Positions 33,805-42,861 of a stretch of DNA of 64,000 bases are shown piece by piece; positions within the stretch are counted from its first letter, which is position 1; each line of letters starts with the position of its first letter. A program made the translations under genes and the position numbers. The DNA comes from Paenibacillus tianjinensis (GTDB taxonomy: Bacteria > Bacillota > Bacilli > Paenibacillales > Paenibacillaceae): the NCBI RefSeq assembly GCF_017086365.1, contig NZ_CP070969.1, positions 1,240,001 through 1,304,000 of the forward strand. The letters are read 5' to 3'. The notes under the pieces are model-generated. The model had not been told where the DNA came from, searched no databases, and saw only the letters and a list, made by a program, of their open reading frames with translations.

Positions 33805-35043
33805 ATGACAGACGCATTGTTTGTTACGCTCCAAGTGATCTTGGCGGCAATTGCAGTTTATCAGTTTGGATTTTCACTGTTTGGACTGCGCAAGAAAAAG
33901 AAAAAGGAACACTTTGCACCGGAAAAGTCATTTGCAGTACTGGTGGCTGCGCACAACGAGGAAGAGGTCGTCGGCGCGCTGATGGAGAATCTGAAACAGC
34001 TTAATTATCCCCAAGATCTGTACGATGTATTTGTCATCTGTGACAACTGCACGGACGGGACGGCAAAGATCGTAAGGGAGCACGGGATGAATGCCTGTGT
34101 ACGCACCAACAACAATCTGCGTGGCAAGGGATATGCCATCGAATGGATGCTGAAGGAACTGTGGGCTATGCCTCGCCAGTATGATGCGGTGGTCATGTTC
34201 GACGCCGACAACCTGGCACATACAGAATTCCTGATGGAGATGAACAATGACCTTTGCTCGGGCGCCCGGGTAATCCAGGGCTACATCGATACGAAGAATC
34301 CGGAGGATTCCTGGATTACTGCCGCATATGGTGTTTCTTACTGGTACATCAACCGCTTATGGCAGCTGTCGCGCCACAATCTGCAGATGGCGAACTTCCT
34401 TGGCGGAACCGGCATGTGCTTTGAGACAGCCCTGCTTAAAGAAATGGGCTGGGGAGCGACAAGCCTGGTGGAGGATTTGGAATTTACCATGCGCAGTGCC
34501 TCCAAAGGCGTCTACCCGAAATTCAACTATGATGCTAAGGTATTCGATGAGAAGCCGCTCACTTTCAAGGCGTCGTCCAGACAGCGTCTGCGCTGGATGC
34601 AGGGACATTTCACAGTGGCCCGCCGTTATTTCTTCCCTCTGCTGTGGCAGAGTATTAAAGAACGCAGCCTGACGAAGTTTGACCTCGCGCTGTATGGAGC
34701 GAATGTATATATCGTTCTGCTGACGTTTCTGATGACCGCGGTCATGTGGATTGACACTTCCGTGTTTGACGGTCCGCATATCGCGAACATTTACGGGCAT
34801 CTGCCGATTTGGCTCAGCTATTTTGCAGTCGGAGCGAACATTTTGACCTTCCTGCTGGCGATGGCGCTCGAGAAGGTGAAATTCAAGAAGGTATATCTGT
34901 ACCTGCTGGTCTTCCCAATCTACCTGCTCTCGTGGTATCCCATTACGTTCTATGCATTCTTCACGCAGAACAACAAGCAGTGGAGTCATACCAAACATAC
35001 GCGGGTCGTGCGGCTTGAGGAAGTACAGAGTAAGCAGGTCTAA
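33805..35043 (+). CDS. Processive membrane glycosyltransferase, GT2 (cellulose/PNAG-synthase-like)
   Basis: This 412-residue membrane enzyme has one N-terminal helix (about 5-25), a cytoplasmic GT-A domain and three or four C-terminal helices (from about 292). The catalytic set is complete: DNCTDGT (about 74-80), FDADN (130-134), a TSLVEDLEFTM acidic motif and QRLRWMQG (the QxxRW motif of processive synthases). It should polymerise an activated sugar and pass the chain through the membrane. Whether it makes a polymer or a short glycan is unknown, since no partner genes such as PgaA-D or BcsB are beside it. Confidence 0.87.
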   Translation: MTDALFVTLQVILAAIAVYQFGFSLFGLRKKKKKEHFAPEKSFAVLVAAHNEEEVVGALMENLKQLNYPQDLYDVFVICDNCTDGTAKIVREHGMNACVRTNNNLRGKGYAIEWMLKELWAMPRQYDAVVMFDADNLAHTEFLMEMNNDLCSGARVIQGYIDTKNPEDSWITAAYGVSYWYINRLWQLSRHNLQMANFLGGTGMCFETALLKEMGWGATSLVEDLEFTMRSASKGVYPKFNYDAKVFDEKPLTFKASSRQRLRWMQGHFTVARRYFFPLLWQSIKERSLTKFDLALYGANVYIVLLTFLMTAVMWIDTSVFDGPHIANIYGHLPIWLSYFAVGANILTFLLAMALEKVKFKKVYLYLLVFPIYLLSWYPITFYAFFTQNNKQWSHTKHTRVVRLEEVQSKQV

Positions 35044-35083
35044 TCAGCCAAATGTATTTCGTACAATGCTGTCGGAAAAACAG

Positions 35084-35113
35084 TTGACAACAGCTTGTGC
35101 TGTGGTGTATATT
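35084..35113 (+). promoter_or_regulatory. Sigma-A promoter of infC operon, TTGACA-N18-TATATT
   Basis: There is a perfect -35 (35084-35089) and a near-consensus -10 (35108-35113). It lies about 210 bases before infC, leaving room for the leader and its terminator. Confidence 0.75.
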
Positions 35114-35119
35114 ATTCAA

Positions 35120-35272
35120 GTATGCAAAACATAGGGATTGCAAGCAGAAGCACCGGCTTCTCACCTGACTGGTAATATGCCAGCTGGTTTTGATCTCAAT
35201 GCTTTATGAATGTTATAATTCATGAACGTTGATCAAACACGGGGTGTCGGGAGTTACCGGCACCCCTTTTTT
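35120..35272 (+). ncRNA. L20-type autoregulatory leader with attenuator of infC-rpmI-rplT
   Basis: The leader between promoter and infC contains several hairpins. It ends in an intrinsic terminator GGGGTGTCGG / CCGGCACCCC (35241-35266) with six T. In Bacillus the matching leader is bound by ribosomal protein L20, which mimics its rRNA site and causes premature termination. Position and terminator fit that model, but I did not fold the L20 site in detail. Confidence 0.7.
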
Positions 35273-35321
35273 ATGGAGAACCGCAATAAAGAAATTGTCT
35301 AAGAAGATCCGGAGGTGGAGT

Positions 35322-35837
35322 ATTATCAGTAAGGAACATATGATCAATGATGAAATTCGGGCCAAAGAGGTTCGGTTGGTTGGAGCGGAAGGCGAGCAAA
35401 TCGGAATTAAGCCGATCCGCGAAGCGTTGCAGATGGCGATTGATCTTAATCTGGATTTAGTCAACGTAGCACCGCAGGCGAAACCGCCGGTATGCCGCAT
35501 CATGGATTACGGCAAGTTCCGTTATGAAACGCAGAAGAAAGAGAAGGAAGCACGCAAAAACCAGAAGATCGTGGACATCAAGGAAGTCTGGTTCCGTGCT
35601 AACATTGAGGAACATGATTATCAGACTAAGTTCCGCAATGTCATCAAGTTCCTGGGCGAAGGCGACAAAGTGAAGTGCTCTGTCCGTTTCCGCGGACGTG
35701 AGATTACCCACGCTAGCATCGGCCAGAAGATCCTGGAACGTGTTAAGACCGAAGTGGAAGATATATCTGTTGTTGAGCGCCAGCCTAAGCTGGAAGGCCG
35801 CAGCATGATTATGATTTTGGCTCCTAAAGCCCAATAA
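35322..35837 (+). CDS. infC: Translation initiation factor IF-3
   Basis: IF-3 binds the 30S subunit, prevents 50S joining and monitors start-codon choice. The 171-residue product begins at the rare AUU codon at 35322 (ISKEHMINDEIRAKEVRLVG), with GGAGG six bases upstream. An AUU start lets IF-3 repress its own translation. N-domain (to about 75), Lys-rich linker (YETQKKEKEARKNQK) and C-domain (VKCSVRFRGREITH) are all present. A longer frame to 35229 would read through the attenuator and is not real. Confidence 0.95.
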   Translation: MISKEHMINDEIRAKEVRLVGAEGEQIGIKPIREALQMAIDLNLDLVNVAPQAKPPVCRIMDYGKFRYETQKKEKEARKNQKIVDIKEVWFRANIEEHDYQTKFRNVIKFLGEGDKVKCSVRFRGREITHASIGQKILERVKTEVEDISVVERQPKLEGRSMIMILAPKAQ

Positions 35838-35893
35838 TTTGGAGTCACTTGCACAGCAATTTGGCGCCGCATAATATTCAAGGAGGAAACACC

Positions 35894-36094
35894 ATGCCTA
35901 AAATGAAAACACACAGCAGCCTGAAAGGCCGCTTCAAAATTACCGGATCTGGTAAAGTACTGCGTTATAAAGCTCACAAGAACCACTTGCTGTCCCACAA
36001 ATCGAAACGTGCTAAGCGCGTATTGAACGGCAATCCAGTAATGGCCCCTGGGGATGTAAGACGTTTGAAACAAGGACTAGCTAACTTGAAATAG
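35894..36094 (+). CDS. rpmI: Ribosomal protein bL35
   Basis: The product is a basic 66-residue ribosomal protein beginning [15 protein letters not shown], with the conserved [17 protein letters not shown] core. The ATG at 35894 follows AGGAGG. The frame starting at 35849 is only an extension. It is the second gene of the L20-controlled operon and is highly expressed. Confidence 0.97.
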   Translation: MPKMKTHSSLKGRFKITGSGKVLRYKAHKNHLLSHKSKRAKRVLNGNPVMAPGDVRRLKQGLANLK

Positions 36095-36125
36095 TTTATC
36101 ACACATTTTTGGGAGGTTTATTAAT

Positions 36126-36485
36126 ATGGCAAGAGTTAAAGGCGGATTTGTAGTTCGTCGTAGACATAAGAAAGTATTGAAATTGGCAAAAGGTTACTTC
36201 GGTTCCAAGCACCGCATTTTCAAAACAGCTAACGAGCAAGTAATGAAATCGATGGTTTACGCTTACCGTGACCGTCGTCAGACTAAACGTAACTTCCGCA
36301 GACTGTGGATCGTTCGTATTAACGCAGCAGCTCGTTTGAACGGCCTTTCCTACAGCAAGCTTGTATTCGGCCTGAAATTGGCTGGAGTAGAAGTGAACCG
36401 TAAAATGCTGGCTGACCTGGCAGTAAACGATCTTAACGCATTCAACTCCCTGGCTGTTGTAGCCAAAGAGAAGATCAACGCGTAA
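36126..36485 (+). CDS. rplT: Ribosomal protein bL20
   Basis: This 119-residue 23S rRNA-binding protein is essential for early 50S assembly and is the autorepressor of its own operon. The long basic N-terminal helix ([20 protein letters not shown]) and the conserved [17 protein letters not shown] segment are present. GGGAGG precedes the ATG. It ends the infC-rpmI-rplT operon before a strong terminator. Confidence 0.97.
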   Translation: MARVKGGFVVRRRHKKVLKLAKGYFGSKHRIFKTANEQVMKSMVYAYRDRRQTKRNFRRLWIVRINAAARLNGLSYSKLVFGLKLAGVEVNRKMLADLAVNDLNAFNSLAVVAKEKINA

Positions 36486-36501
36486 GTGTTATAATTAACC
36501 G

Positions 36502-36547
36502 AAAAGCACCGCCTGCGGGGGAACCCGTGTGACGGTGCTTTTTTTGT
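36502..36547 (+). terminator. Terminator of the infC-rpmI-rplT operon
   Basis: AAAAGCACCG (36502-36511) pairs with CGGTGCTTTT (from 36533) and ends in a T-run. An inner GGGG/CCCG helix tightens it. Confidence 0.9.
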
Positions 36548-36576
36548 GCGGCTTGGTTCGGCAGCTTCTGCCTGGC

Positions 36577-37119
36577 TTATTCCCAGTATTTGCTGGTGTT
36601 CAGCAGTGAGGCGAGTTTTTTGCTGCTGGCCCGTCTGATCTTTCGTAATTCAGAACGTTCATTTGCGGATTCGCTGATCAGTTTCTCTTCGTCCGTTTCC
36701 GGAATGATGGCCGGGACAGGGGCTGGAGTACCGTCTTCCTCTACGGCTACAAAGGTGAGGAACGAAGTAGCGGCGACTATGCGCTCGCCGGTATAGAGGT
36801 TCTCAGAGATGACCTTGACGAATACTTCTATGCTTGTACGGCCTGTCCAGGAGACGAAGGACTCGAAGCAGACGGAGTCTGTAGGACGGATCGGTTGGAG
36901 GAAATCAACGGAGTCCGTGGATGCTGTGACGACATTTTTACGGCAATGACGCATAGCTGAGATGGAGGCGACTTCATCTATGGTGCTCATCAGCTTGCCG
37001 CCGAATAGTGTCTTATGATTGTTGACATCATTCGGGAAAACACGGCCGGTTTTAAAGACGCGCGATTCACGGCTATATTTGAAAGACGGCGTTTCTTGAA
37101 GAGAATTTTGTTCATTCAT
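36577..37119 (-). CDS. Acyl-CoA thioesterase, hotdog fold (YkhA-like)
   Basis: This 180-residue hotdog-fold enzyme hydrolyses acyl-CoA to free acid and CoA. FPNDVNNHKTLFGGKLMSTIDEVASISA has the catalytic Asn/Asp and the GG helix of the BFIT/YkhA group, followed by ASTDSVDFLQPIRP. The C-terminal 45 residues are charged and helical. It is a single gene, convergent with rplT, and its physiological acyl chain is unknown. Confidence 0.88.
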   Translation of the reverse strand: MNEQNSLQETPSFKYSRESRVFKTGRVFPNDVNNHKTLFGGKLMSTIDEVASISAMRHCRKNVVTASTDSVDFLQPIRPTDSVCFESFVSWTGRTSIEVFVKVISENLYTGERIVAATSFLTFVAVEEDGTPAPVPAIIPETDEEKLISESANERSELRKIRRASSKKLASLLNTSKYWE

Positions 37120-37427
37120 GGTTTCAGTACTCCCTTTTCTTACAATATGTAAGCATTTATGATAATAGAATTTCTAACTGTGTGCAATAATATTATAGTC
37201 TACAATGCGCTTCTTCAACCAATTCGGAACTTTTCTAACATATTATGACCTTAAAGGTTACGCGCTGTGTTAGAGGAAGCGTTTTCTTGTGAAAAAATGC
37301 AAATTATTATTGACCTGAGGTCATTTATAGACTGGATTTTAGGTTTTTTTACAGTTATAATTTGATCTAATGGTATGTCCAAGCAGAAGACAGAAGACAT
37401 CCAATTTCATAAGGGGGATCACAATCG
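37120..37427 (+). promoter_or_regulatory. Control region of the nucleoside transporter operon
   Basis: Two similar palindromes, TGACCTTAAAGGTTA (37246-37260) and TGACCTGAGGTCA (37311-37323), lie upstream of a TATAAT (37356-37361). The first is framed by CTAACA/TGTTAG. They could be tandem operator sites. I see no guanine riboswitch core. The ribosome site is AAGGGGG. Confidence 0.4.
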
Positions 37428-38504
37428 ATGAAAAAGTTTTTGAAATCGTCGCTCGTTTTGTTGACGGCTTGCACTGTCGTTCTGGCAGGATGCGGAAACA
37501 ACAATAACGCAAATTCAGGAAATGCAGCAAACGGAGACAAAGGTACTAACGCCGGAACGGCAACTAATGCACCAGCTGAAGCTCCTAAGTCCGATGTAAA
37601 GATCGGTCTCGTTACAGACGTAGGCGGAGTAAATGACAAATCGTTTAACCAATCCGCTTGGGAAGCACTGCAAGCTCTTGAAACAGAATCCGGTGCCCAA
37701 ATTAAATATCTGCAAAGTAAATCCAATGCCGATTATGAGCCTAACCTTAACCAATTCGTAAAAGGCGGCTACAACCTGACTTGGGGTATCGGTTTTGACC
37801 TTGGTGATGCACTGCTTAAAGTAGCTAAAGAAAATCCGGATGCCAACCTGGCCATCATCGATAGTGTAGTTGATGCTCCTAACGTTGAATCCGTAACTTT
37901 CGCTGAAAATGAAGGTTCCTTCCTGGTAGGTGTAGTTGCTGGTCTGACTACTAAAACTAACAAAGTAGGCTTCATCGGCGGTATGGAAAGCCCGGTTATC
38001 AAACGTTTCGAAGTTGGTTTCAAAGCCGGCGTAGAAGCTGTTAACCCTAACGCAACAGTAACCATTACTTATGCAGGTGCATATGACAAGCCTGATACTG
38101 GTAAATCTCTGGCTGCTACTTTGTATGATGCTGGCAACGACATCATCTTCCCTGCTGCCGGTGCAACTGGTAACGGCGTATTTAACGAAGCTAAATCCCG
38201 CAACGATGCTGGCGGTACTAAAGTATGGGTTATCGGTGTAGACAAAGACCAATCTCTGGAATTTGGCGATGACGTTACCCTGACTTCCATGATCAAGCGT
38301 GTGGATGAAGCGGTTAAGAAAGTTTCCCAGCAAGTGGTTGACGGAACATTCAAAGGCGGCACTACAACCGTGCTGAGCCTGAAAGACAATGGTGTAGGCC
38401 TTCCAGAAACATCCAAAGCAAACGTTTCTGCTGAAATCCTGGCTAAAGTTGACGAGTACAAACAACAAATCATTGACGGAAAAATTACTGTTCCATCCGA
38501 ATAA
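37428..38504 (+). CDS. nupN: BMP-family substrate-binding lipoprotein of a nucleoside ABC transporter
   Basis: The 358-residue precursor has a lipoprotein signal ending LAGC (Cys about 24), a Asn/Ala/Gly-rich linker, and then the BMP/Med domain (SDVKIGLVTDVGGVNDKSFNQSAWEAL, residues about 54-80). It would capture nucleosides such as guanosine outside the membrane and pass them to the permeases encoded downstream. Codon use is strongly biased, with many GCT/GTA and AAA codons, suggesting high expression. The hairpin after it would keep it more abundant than the other subunits. Confidence 0.92.
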   Translation: MKKFLKSSLVLLTACTVVLAGCGNNNNANSGNAANGDKGTNAGTATNAPAEAPKSDVKIGLVTDVGGVNDKSFNQSAWEALQALETESGAQIKYLQSKSNADYEPNLNQFVKGGYNLTWGIGFDLGDALLKVAKENPDANLAIIDSVVDAPNVESVTFAENEGSFLVGVVAGLTTKTNKVGFIGGMESPVIKRFEVGFKAGVEAVNPNATVTITYAGAYDKPDTGKSLAATLYDAGNDIIFPAAGATGNGVFNEAKSRNDAGGTKVWVIGVDKDQSLEFGDDVTLTSMIKRVDEAVKKVSQQVVDGTFKGGTTTVLSLKDNGVGLPETSKANVSAEILAKVDEYKQQIIDGKITVPSE

Positions 38505-38544
38505 ACTGATTTAGTGTAATGTCATTCACGTCACCATATTACAA

Positions 38545-38579
38545 GGAACAAGGCCGGTTCTTAAGCTGGCCTTGTTCCC
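38545..38579 (+). terminator. Hairpin between binding protein and ATPase genes
   Basis: GGAACAAGGCC pairs with GGCCTTGTTCC around a short loop, with no T-run. It is more likely a partial attenuator or an mRNA-stabilising 3' structure than a full terminator. Confidence 0.6.
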
Positions 38580-38681
38580 TGTTACAAAAGCGGTTAATCT
38601 AAACACAGCCTGCCGCCCTGCGAGGGGTGGCATGGCGTGTCTATAAGGCAATGATATATATTCTGTGATGAGGGTGATTCC

Positions 38682-40220
38682 ATGAGTGCTGCGGCTCCTG
38701 TCGTAGAGTTGAAGCAAATCACAAAACGCTTTCCCGGTATTGTCGCGAACGACGCCATTAGTCTGACGCTGGAAAAAGGGGAGATTCATGCACTGCTTGG
38801 GGAGAATGGAGCAGGCAAATCAACCTTGATGAATATCGTATTCGGACTATACCAGCCCGATGAAGGCAGCATCGAAATCGACGGGAAACCGGTTATTATC
38901 GATAACCCCAATAAAGCTATTGAGCTTGGCATTGGTATGGTTCACCAGCATTTCAAGCTTGTTGATCCTTTTACGGTAACCGAGAACATTGTTCTTGGCA
39001 TGGAACCCAAAAAAGGACTTAAAATCGACTATAAATCCGCCGCGGAGCAGGTTCGTAAGCTATCTGAACAGTACGGACTCCAAGTAAATCCGAACGCGAA
39101 AATTCATGACATTTCGGTCGGTATGCAGCAACGGGTAGAAATTATGAAGACCCTGTACCGCGGAGCGGATATACTTATATTCGACGAGCCTACCGCTGTA
39201 CTGACGCCGCAGGAAATTACGGAACTGATGGCAATAATGAAGCGGCTCGTTGCAGAGGGCAAGTCCATTATACTTATTACACATAAGTTGAAAGAAATTA
39301 TGCAAATTTCTGACCGGGTTACCATTATCCGCCGGGGTAAGGTGATTGATACCGTAAAAACTGCGAATACTAATCCGAACGAACTGGCTGAAAAAATGGT
39401 CGGACGTGATGTAACATTCAAGGTGGACAAGCGTCCTGCGCAGGTGGGAACCAGCGTATTGAAAATGACGAATGTCCACAGCAAGAACAAAGATGGTGTA
39501 TCCGTGCTTAACGGACTCAATTTTGAAGTGAAAGCCGGGGAGATTCTTGGCATTGCCGGAGTGGACGGCAACGGACAAAGCGAGCTGATCCAGGCGATTA
39601 CAGGACTCCGCAAGATTGATTCCGGTTCAATCACTGTTTCAGGCAAAGAGATTGCCAATCTTTCTCCGCGTAAAATCTCTGAGATGAATGTGTCTCATAT
39701 TCCGGAGGACCGCCATAAACACGGGCTGGTGCTTGATTTTACCGTCAGTGAGAACATGGTTCTTGAAACGTATTATAAGAGTCCATATAACCAGAGCGGA
39801 TTCCTGAAACAGGATATCATTGATAAGCACGCTGAAGATTTGATTAAGGAATTTGACGTACGCACGCCATCCATTGAGAATAAAGCCCGTTCGTTGTCGG
39901 GCGGTAATCAGCAAAAAGCGATTATTGCGCGGGAAATAGACAAAAATCCGACACTCCTGATTGCGGCTCAGCCTACGCGCGGTCTTGATGTAGGAGCGAT
40001 CGAATTCGTACAGAAACAATTGATTGCCCAGCGTGATCAAGGCAAGGCTGTACTGCTGATTTCTTTTGAACTCGATGAGATTATGAACGTATCCGACAGA
40101 ATTGCCGTTATTTATGAGGGCCAGATTGTCGGCGAAGTATTCCCGCAGGATACCAATGATCAGGAACTGGGTCTGATGATGGCGGGCAGCTTGAAACAGG
40201 GAGGAAAAGCGGGTGCATAG
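38682..40220 (+). CDS. nupO: Nucleoside ABC transporter ATPase (two ABC domains)
   Basis: This 512-residue double ATPase has Walker A GENGAGKST (about 41-49), the signature ISVGMQQRVEI and Walker B LIFDEPT in the first half. The second half has a degenerate Walker A (GVDGNGQSEL), the signature LSGGNQQKAII and LIAAQPTRGLD. The second site is probably impaired, as in the RbsA/YufO group. It powers the two permeases. Its stop overlaps the GTG of the next gene by eight bases. Confidence 0.93.
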   Translation: MSAAAPVVELKQITKRFPGIVANDAISLTLEKGEIHALLGENGAGKSTLMNIVFGLYQPDEGSIEIDGKPVIIDNPNKAIELGIGMVHQHFKLVDPFTVTENIVLGMEPKKGLKIDYKSAAEQVRKLSEQYGLQVNPNAKIHDISVGMQQRVEIMKTLYRGADILIFDEPTAVLTPQEITELMAIMKRLVAEGKSIILITHKLKEIMQISDRVTIIRRGKVIDTVKTANTNPNELAEKMVGRDVTFKVDKRPAQVGTSVLKMTNVHSKNKDGVSVLNGLNFEVKAGEILGIAGVDGNGQSELIQAITGLRKIDSGSITVSGKEIANLSPRKISEMNVSHIPEDRHKHGLVLDFTVSENMVLETYYKSPYNQSGFLKQDIIDKHAEDLIKEFDVRTPSIENKARSLSGGNQQKAIIAREIDKNPTLLIAAQPTRGLDVGAIEFVQKQLIAQRDQGKAVLLISFELDEIMNVSDRIAVIYEGQIVGEVFPQDTNDQELGLMMAGSLKQGGKAGA

Positions 40221-41286
40221 ACTTAAAAAAATCTTCGCGACAGACAGCTATATAGTGCCTATTGTCGCGATCATTATGGGCTTCCTGGTCGGAGCTGTCG
40301 TAATGCTGATCGGCGGGTATGATCCTATCGCCGCCTACTCCGCACTGTTCAAACGCGTATTTGGCAGCCCGTATGACTTCGGCGAGGCGGTACGTGAGAT
40401 GACACCGCTCATGTTTACAGGTCTTGCCGTAGCCTTTGCCTTCCGTTCAGGGATGTTTAACATTGGTGCGGACGGGCAGGTGCTGATCGGAATGACAGCA
40501 GCTTCAGTTGTCGGCATTAAGCTTGCAGGAACACCTTCATTCCTGCTGGTGCCGCTTGCTGTTATTGCCGCCGGTCTTTGCGGCGGGATTTGGGCAGGGA
40601 TTGCCGGATATCTAAAGGCAAAGCGCGGTATTAATGAAGTTATCACTACCATCATGCTTAACTGGATCGCACTGTATTTGTCCAATTATATTGTTAAACA
40701 TTTTCTGCTGCTTAAAGGGCAGAACCGTTCGGTGGACAATCCGGCTTCGCTGTCCATGACATTTTTGAATTCGCTGTTCGATAACGCCCGTGTACACTGG
40801 GGTACGGCTCTTGCACTTTGTGCCGCGTTGTTCTTCTATGTTTTCTTGTGGAAGACCAAGCAAGGGTATGAGATGCGTGCGGTTGGACTTAACCCGCATG
40901 CCGCAGAATATGCAGGCATGAACGTTGGACGCAACGTAGTCAAGGCCATGTTTATCAGTGGTGCTTTTGCAGGTCTGGCAGGGGCAGGAGAGGTGCTTGG
41001 CGTATTCCATTACCAGTCCATCTTTGCGGCGTCACCCGGCTACGGCTTTGACGGCATCGCAGTAGCGCTGCTGGGGCTAACGCATCCGCTGGGTGTAGTT
41101 CTGGCGGCAATTCTGTACGGCATGCTGACTTACGGTTCAGCAGGTATGAGTTTTGGTGCGGATGTTCCACCGGAACTAATCCGTATCGTTATTGGCTCCA
41201 TCATATTCTTTATTGCGGCACAAGGAATTGTACGCTGGGTGCTTAAACCGTTCTACTTCAAGCGCAAGAAAGAGAAGGTGTTATAG
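40213..41286 (+). CDS. nupP: Nucleoside ABC transporter permease (YufP type)
   Basis: The 357-residue permease has about nine hydrophobic segments and the BPD_transp_2 core, including GMFNIGADGQVLIGM and RGINEVITTIMLNWIA. The start is GTG at 40213, inside the end of the ATPase gene, with GGGAGG upstream. It forms a heterodimeric pore with the product of the next gene, whose ATG directly follows its stop. Confidence 0.92.
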   Translation: MHRLKKIFATDSYIVPIVAIIMGFLVGAVVMLIGGYDPIAAYSALFKRVFGSPYDFGEAVREMTPLMFTGLAVAFAFRSGMFNIGADGQVLIGMTAASVVGIKLAGTPSFLLVPLAVIAAGLCGGIWAGIAGYLKAKRGINEVITTIMLNWIALYLSNYIVKHFLLLKGQNRSVDNPASLSMTFLNSLFDNARVHWGTALALCAALFFYVFLWKTKQGYEMRAVGLNPHAAEYAGMNVGRNVVKAMFISGAFAGLAGAGEVLGVFHYQSIFAASPGYGFDGIAVALLGLTHPLGVVLAAILYGMLTYGSAGMSFGADVPPELIRIVIGSIIFFIAAQGIVRWVLKPFYFKRKKEKVL

Positions 41287-42243
41287 ATGGATTTGCAGAC
41301 GTTAGGACAGCTGCTCAATACAACGCTTGTGTTTTCCACGGCGCTCATTTTTGCCGCACTTGGCGGCATCTTCTCTGAACGCTCCGGTGTAGTAAACATC
41401 GGTCTTGAAGGGTTAATGATGTTTGGTGCGTTTGCCGCAGCGGTCGGCGGATATTATGCCCAGGATGCAGGCATGGGAGCTTGGGCTCCATGGGTTGGTG
41501 TGGTTTGTGCGATGGCTGTTGGTGTTATTGGCTCGCTGATTCATGCGGTAGCTTCGATAACGTTCAAGGCGGACCAGACGATCAGCGGTACGGTCATCAA
41601 CTTCCTGGCTGCGGGCAGTACGCTTTATATGGTTAAGCTGTTTTTTGAGGGAGCCGGTGAAACTCCATTGCTGGAAGGGTTCAAAAAAGTTCCTGTTCCA
41701 GGGCTGTCCAAGATTCCGGTTATCGGTGAAGGGATTTTCAATTCCTATCCGACTACGTATTTAGCGATTGTGCTCGTTATCGTTATTTATTTTGTATTAT
41801 TTAAGACTCCGTTCGGACTTCGTCTGCGGGCTGTCGGTGAACATCCCAGTGCTGCCGATACTCTGGGCGTCAATGTCAATAAGATGAGATACATCGGTGT
41901 TATGCTCAGTGGTCTGCTTGCCGGTATCGGGGGGGCAACAATCACCTTGACGACTACGGGGACCTTTGCGCACAATACGATTTCCGGTCAAGGTTTTATC
42001 GCGATTGCTGCCATGATCTTCGGGAAATGGAATCCGATGGGTGCCTTCGGGGCTGCAGTATTCTTCGGATTCTCACAAGCGATCCGCAACTATGTGCAGC
42101 TGTTTGAATGGTCTAAGAGCATTCCGCAGGAATTCATTTTCATGATTCCTTATGTTCTGACGATTATAGTTTTAGTGAGTGCTGTAGGACGGTCTGCAGC
42201 GCCAAAAGCACTAGGTGAGCCATACGATCCTGGTAAGCGGTAA
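41287..42243 (+). CDS. nupQ: Nucleoside ABC transporter permease (YufQ type)
   Basis: The 318-residue permease with the same BPD_transp_2 fold has GVVNIGLEGLMMFGAF as its signature, close to GMFNIGADG in the partner, and about eight membrane helices. ATG directly follows the TAG of the previous gene, so translation is coupled. It is the last gene of the four-gene operon before a strong terminator. Confidence 0.92.
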   Translation: MDLQTLGQLLNTTLVFSTALIFAALGGIFSERSGVVNIGLEGLMMFGAFAAAVGGYYAQDAGMGAWAPWVGVVCAMAVGVIGSLIHAVASITFKADQTISGTVINFLAAGSTLYMVKLFFEGAGETPLLEGFKKVPVPGLSKIPVIGEGIFNSYPTTYLAIVLVIVIYFVLFKTPFGLRLRAVGEHPSAADTLGVNVNKMRYIGVMLSGLLAGIGGATITLTTTGTFAHNTISGQGFIAIAAMIFGKWNPMGAFGAAVFFGFSQAIRNYVQLFEWSKSIPQEFIFMIPYVLTIIVLVSAVGRSAAPKALGEPYDPGKR

Positions 42244-42276
42244 TCCCAAATTAAAGCGGGTTTAAAAAAGTACAGA

Positions 42277-42307
42277 AGCGCATGTCCAATTGGACATGCG
42301 CTTTTTT
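42277..42307 (+). terminator. Terminator of the nucleoside transporter operon
   Basis: AGCGCATGTCC pairs with GGACATGCGCT around AATT and is followed by a T-run. Confidence 0.93.
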
Positions 42308-42444
42308 AAGTTTTTGAGCGGATATGGATATGTTAACCTGCTACACCCTTGAAGCAGGGACAGGTGTACAGGCGAACTGCTGCTTCACCGAATAGACTGA
42401 GTTGAACCTTAAGCGAATACGCAGGAATATAAGACTAAGTTTAT

Positions 42445-42513
42445 ACTTCTGAAACCAGTTTTGTACGAAGTACGAAGTGGTTCAAGAAAGCTCAACTCAA
42501 AACTTTTAGGAGG
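42445..42513 (+). promoter_or_regulatory. Recurrent CAAAAC/GTTTTG leader, copy 4
   Basis: GTTTTG (42458-42463) is complementary to CAAAAC (42498-42503), which continues as TTTTAGGAGG. CCAGTTTTGTACGAA is shared with copy 5. ACTTC (42445-42449) can pair with GAAGT (42467-42471 or 42474-42478), interleaved with the first helix. Upstream, GAGTTGA near 42400 is also complementary to TCAACTC at about 42492-42498. Confidence 0.6.
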
Positions 42514-42519
42514 GATTGT

Positions 42520-42861
42520 ATGGCACATCCGGTTACAAAGAAGCAGGTAATGAAGCTGGTCGGCAAAAATATTGTTGCAGTAAAAAAAGACGGTTCCAAG
42601 GTAATGGGCAAGCTGCTGCGCGTTTCAGGAAACCGTCTTATTCTCCAACGTGTCAGCAGTAAAAAAGTGCAAACCAAAGCATTGATTCCGCTGGTGCTGT
42701 TTGATTTGCTTGCTGTCGGTACAGCTCCTTATGCCTACGGTCCATATGGCTATGGCGGGGGCGGGCCTTACGGAGGCTATGGACCGGGACCCGGCTATGG
42801 CGGTTATGGACCAGGCCCGGGTTACGGCGGAGTTCCGTATCCTCCGATCGGATTCTTTTAA
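42520..42861 (+). CDS. Small basic protein with Gly/Tyr/Pro-rich tail
   Basis: The 113-residue protein begins with a 55-residue basic domain (KKQVMKLVGKNIVAVKKDG, KVMGKLLRVSGNRLILQRV) whose strand pattern resembles a small Sm-like barrel. It continues into a GYGPGPGYGG-type repeat tail (from about 72). Such tails are common in spore-coat and surface-layer proteins. I do not recognise a family and the coat role is inference. AGGAGG lies six bases upstream. Its stop overlaps the stop of the convergent GNAT gene by two bases (TTAA). Confidence 0.7.
   Translation: MAHPVTKKQVMKLVGKNIVAVKKDGSKVMGKLLRVSGNRLILQRVSSKKVQTKALIPLVLFDLLAVGTAPYAYGPYGYGGGGPYGGYGPGPGYGGYGPGPGYGGVPYPPIGFF

Noticed and set aside
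37515-38468. 317-codon minus-strand frame opposite the nucleoside-binding lipoprotein
   Set aside because: It is antisense to a strongly codon-biased gene. The repetitive Phe/Ser composition reflects reverse-complemented biased codons.
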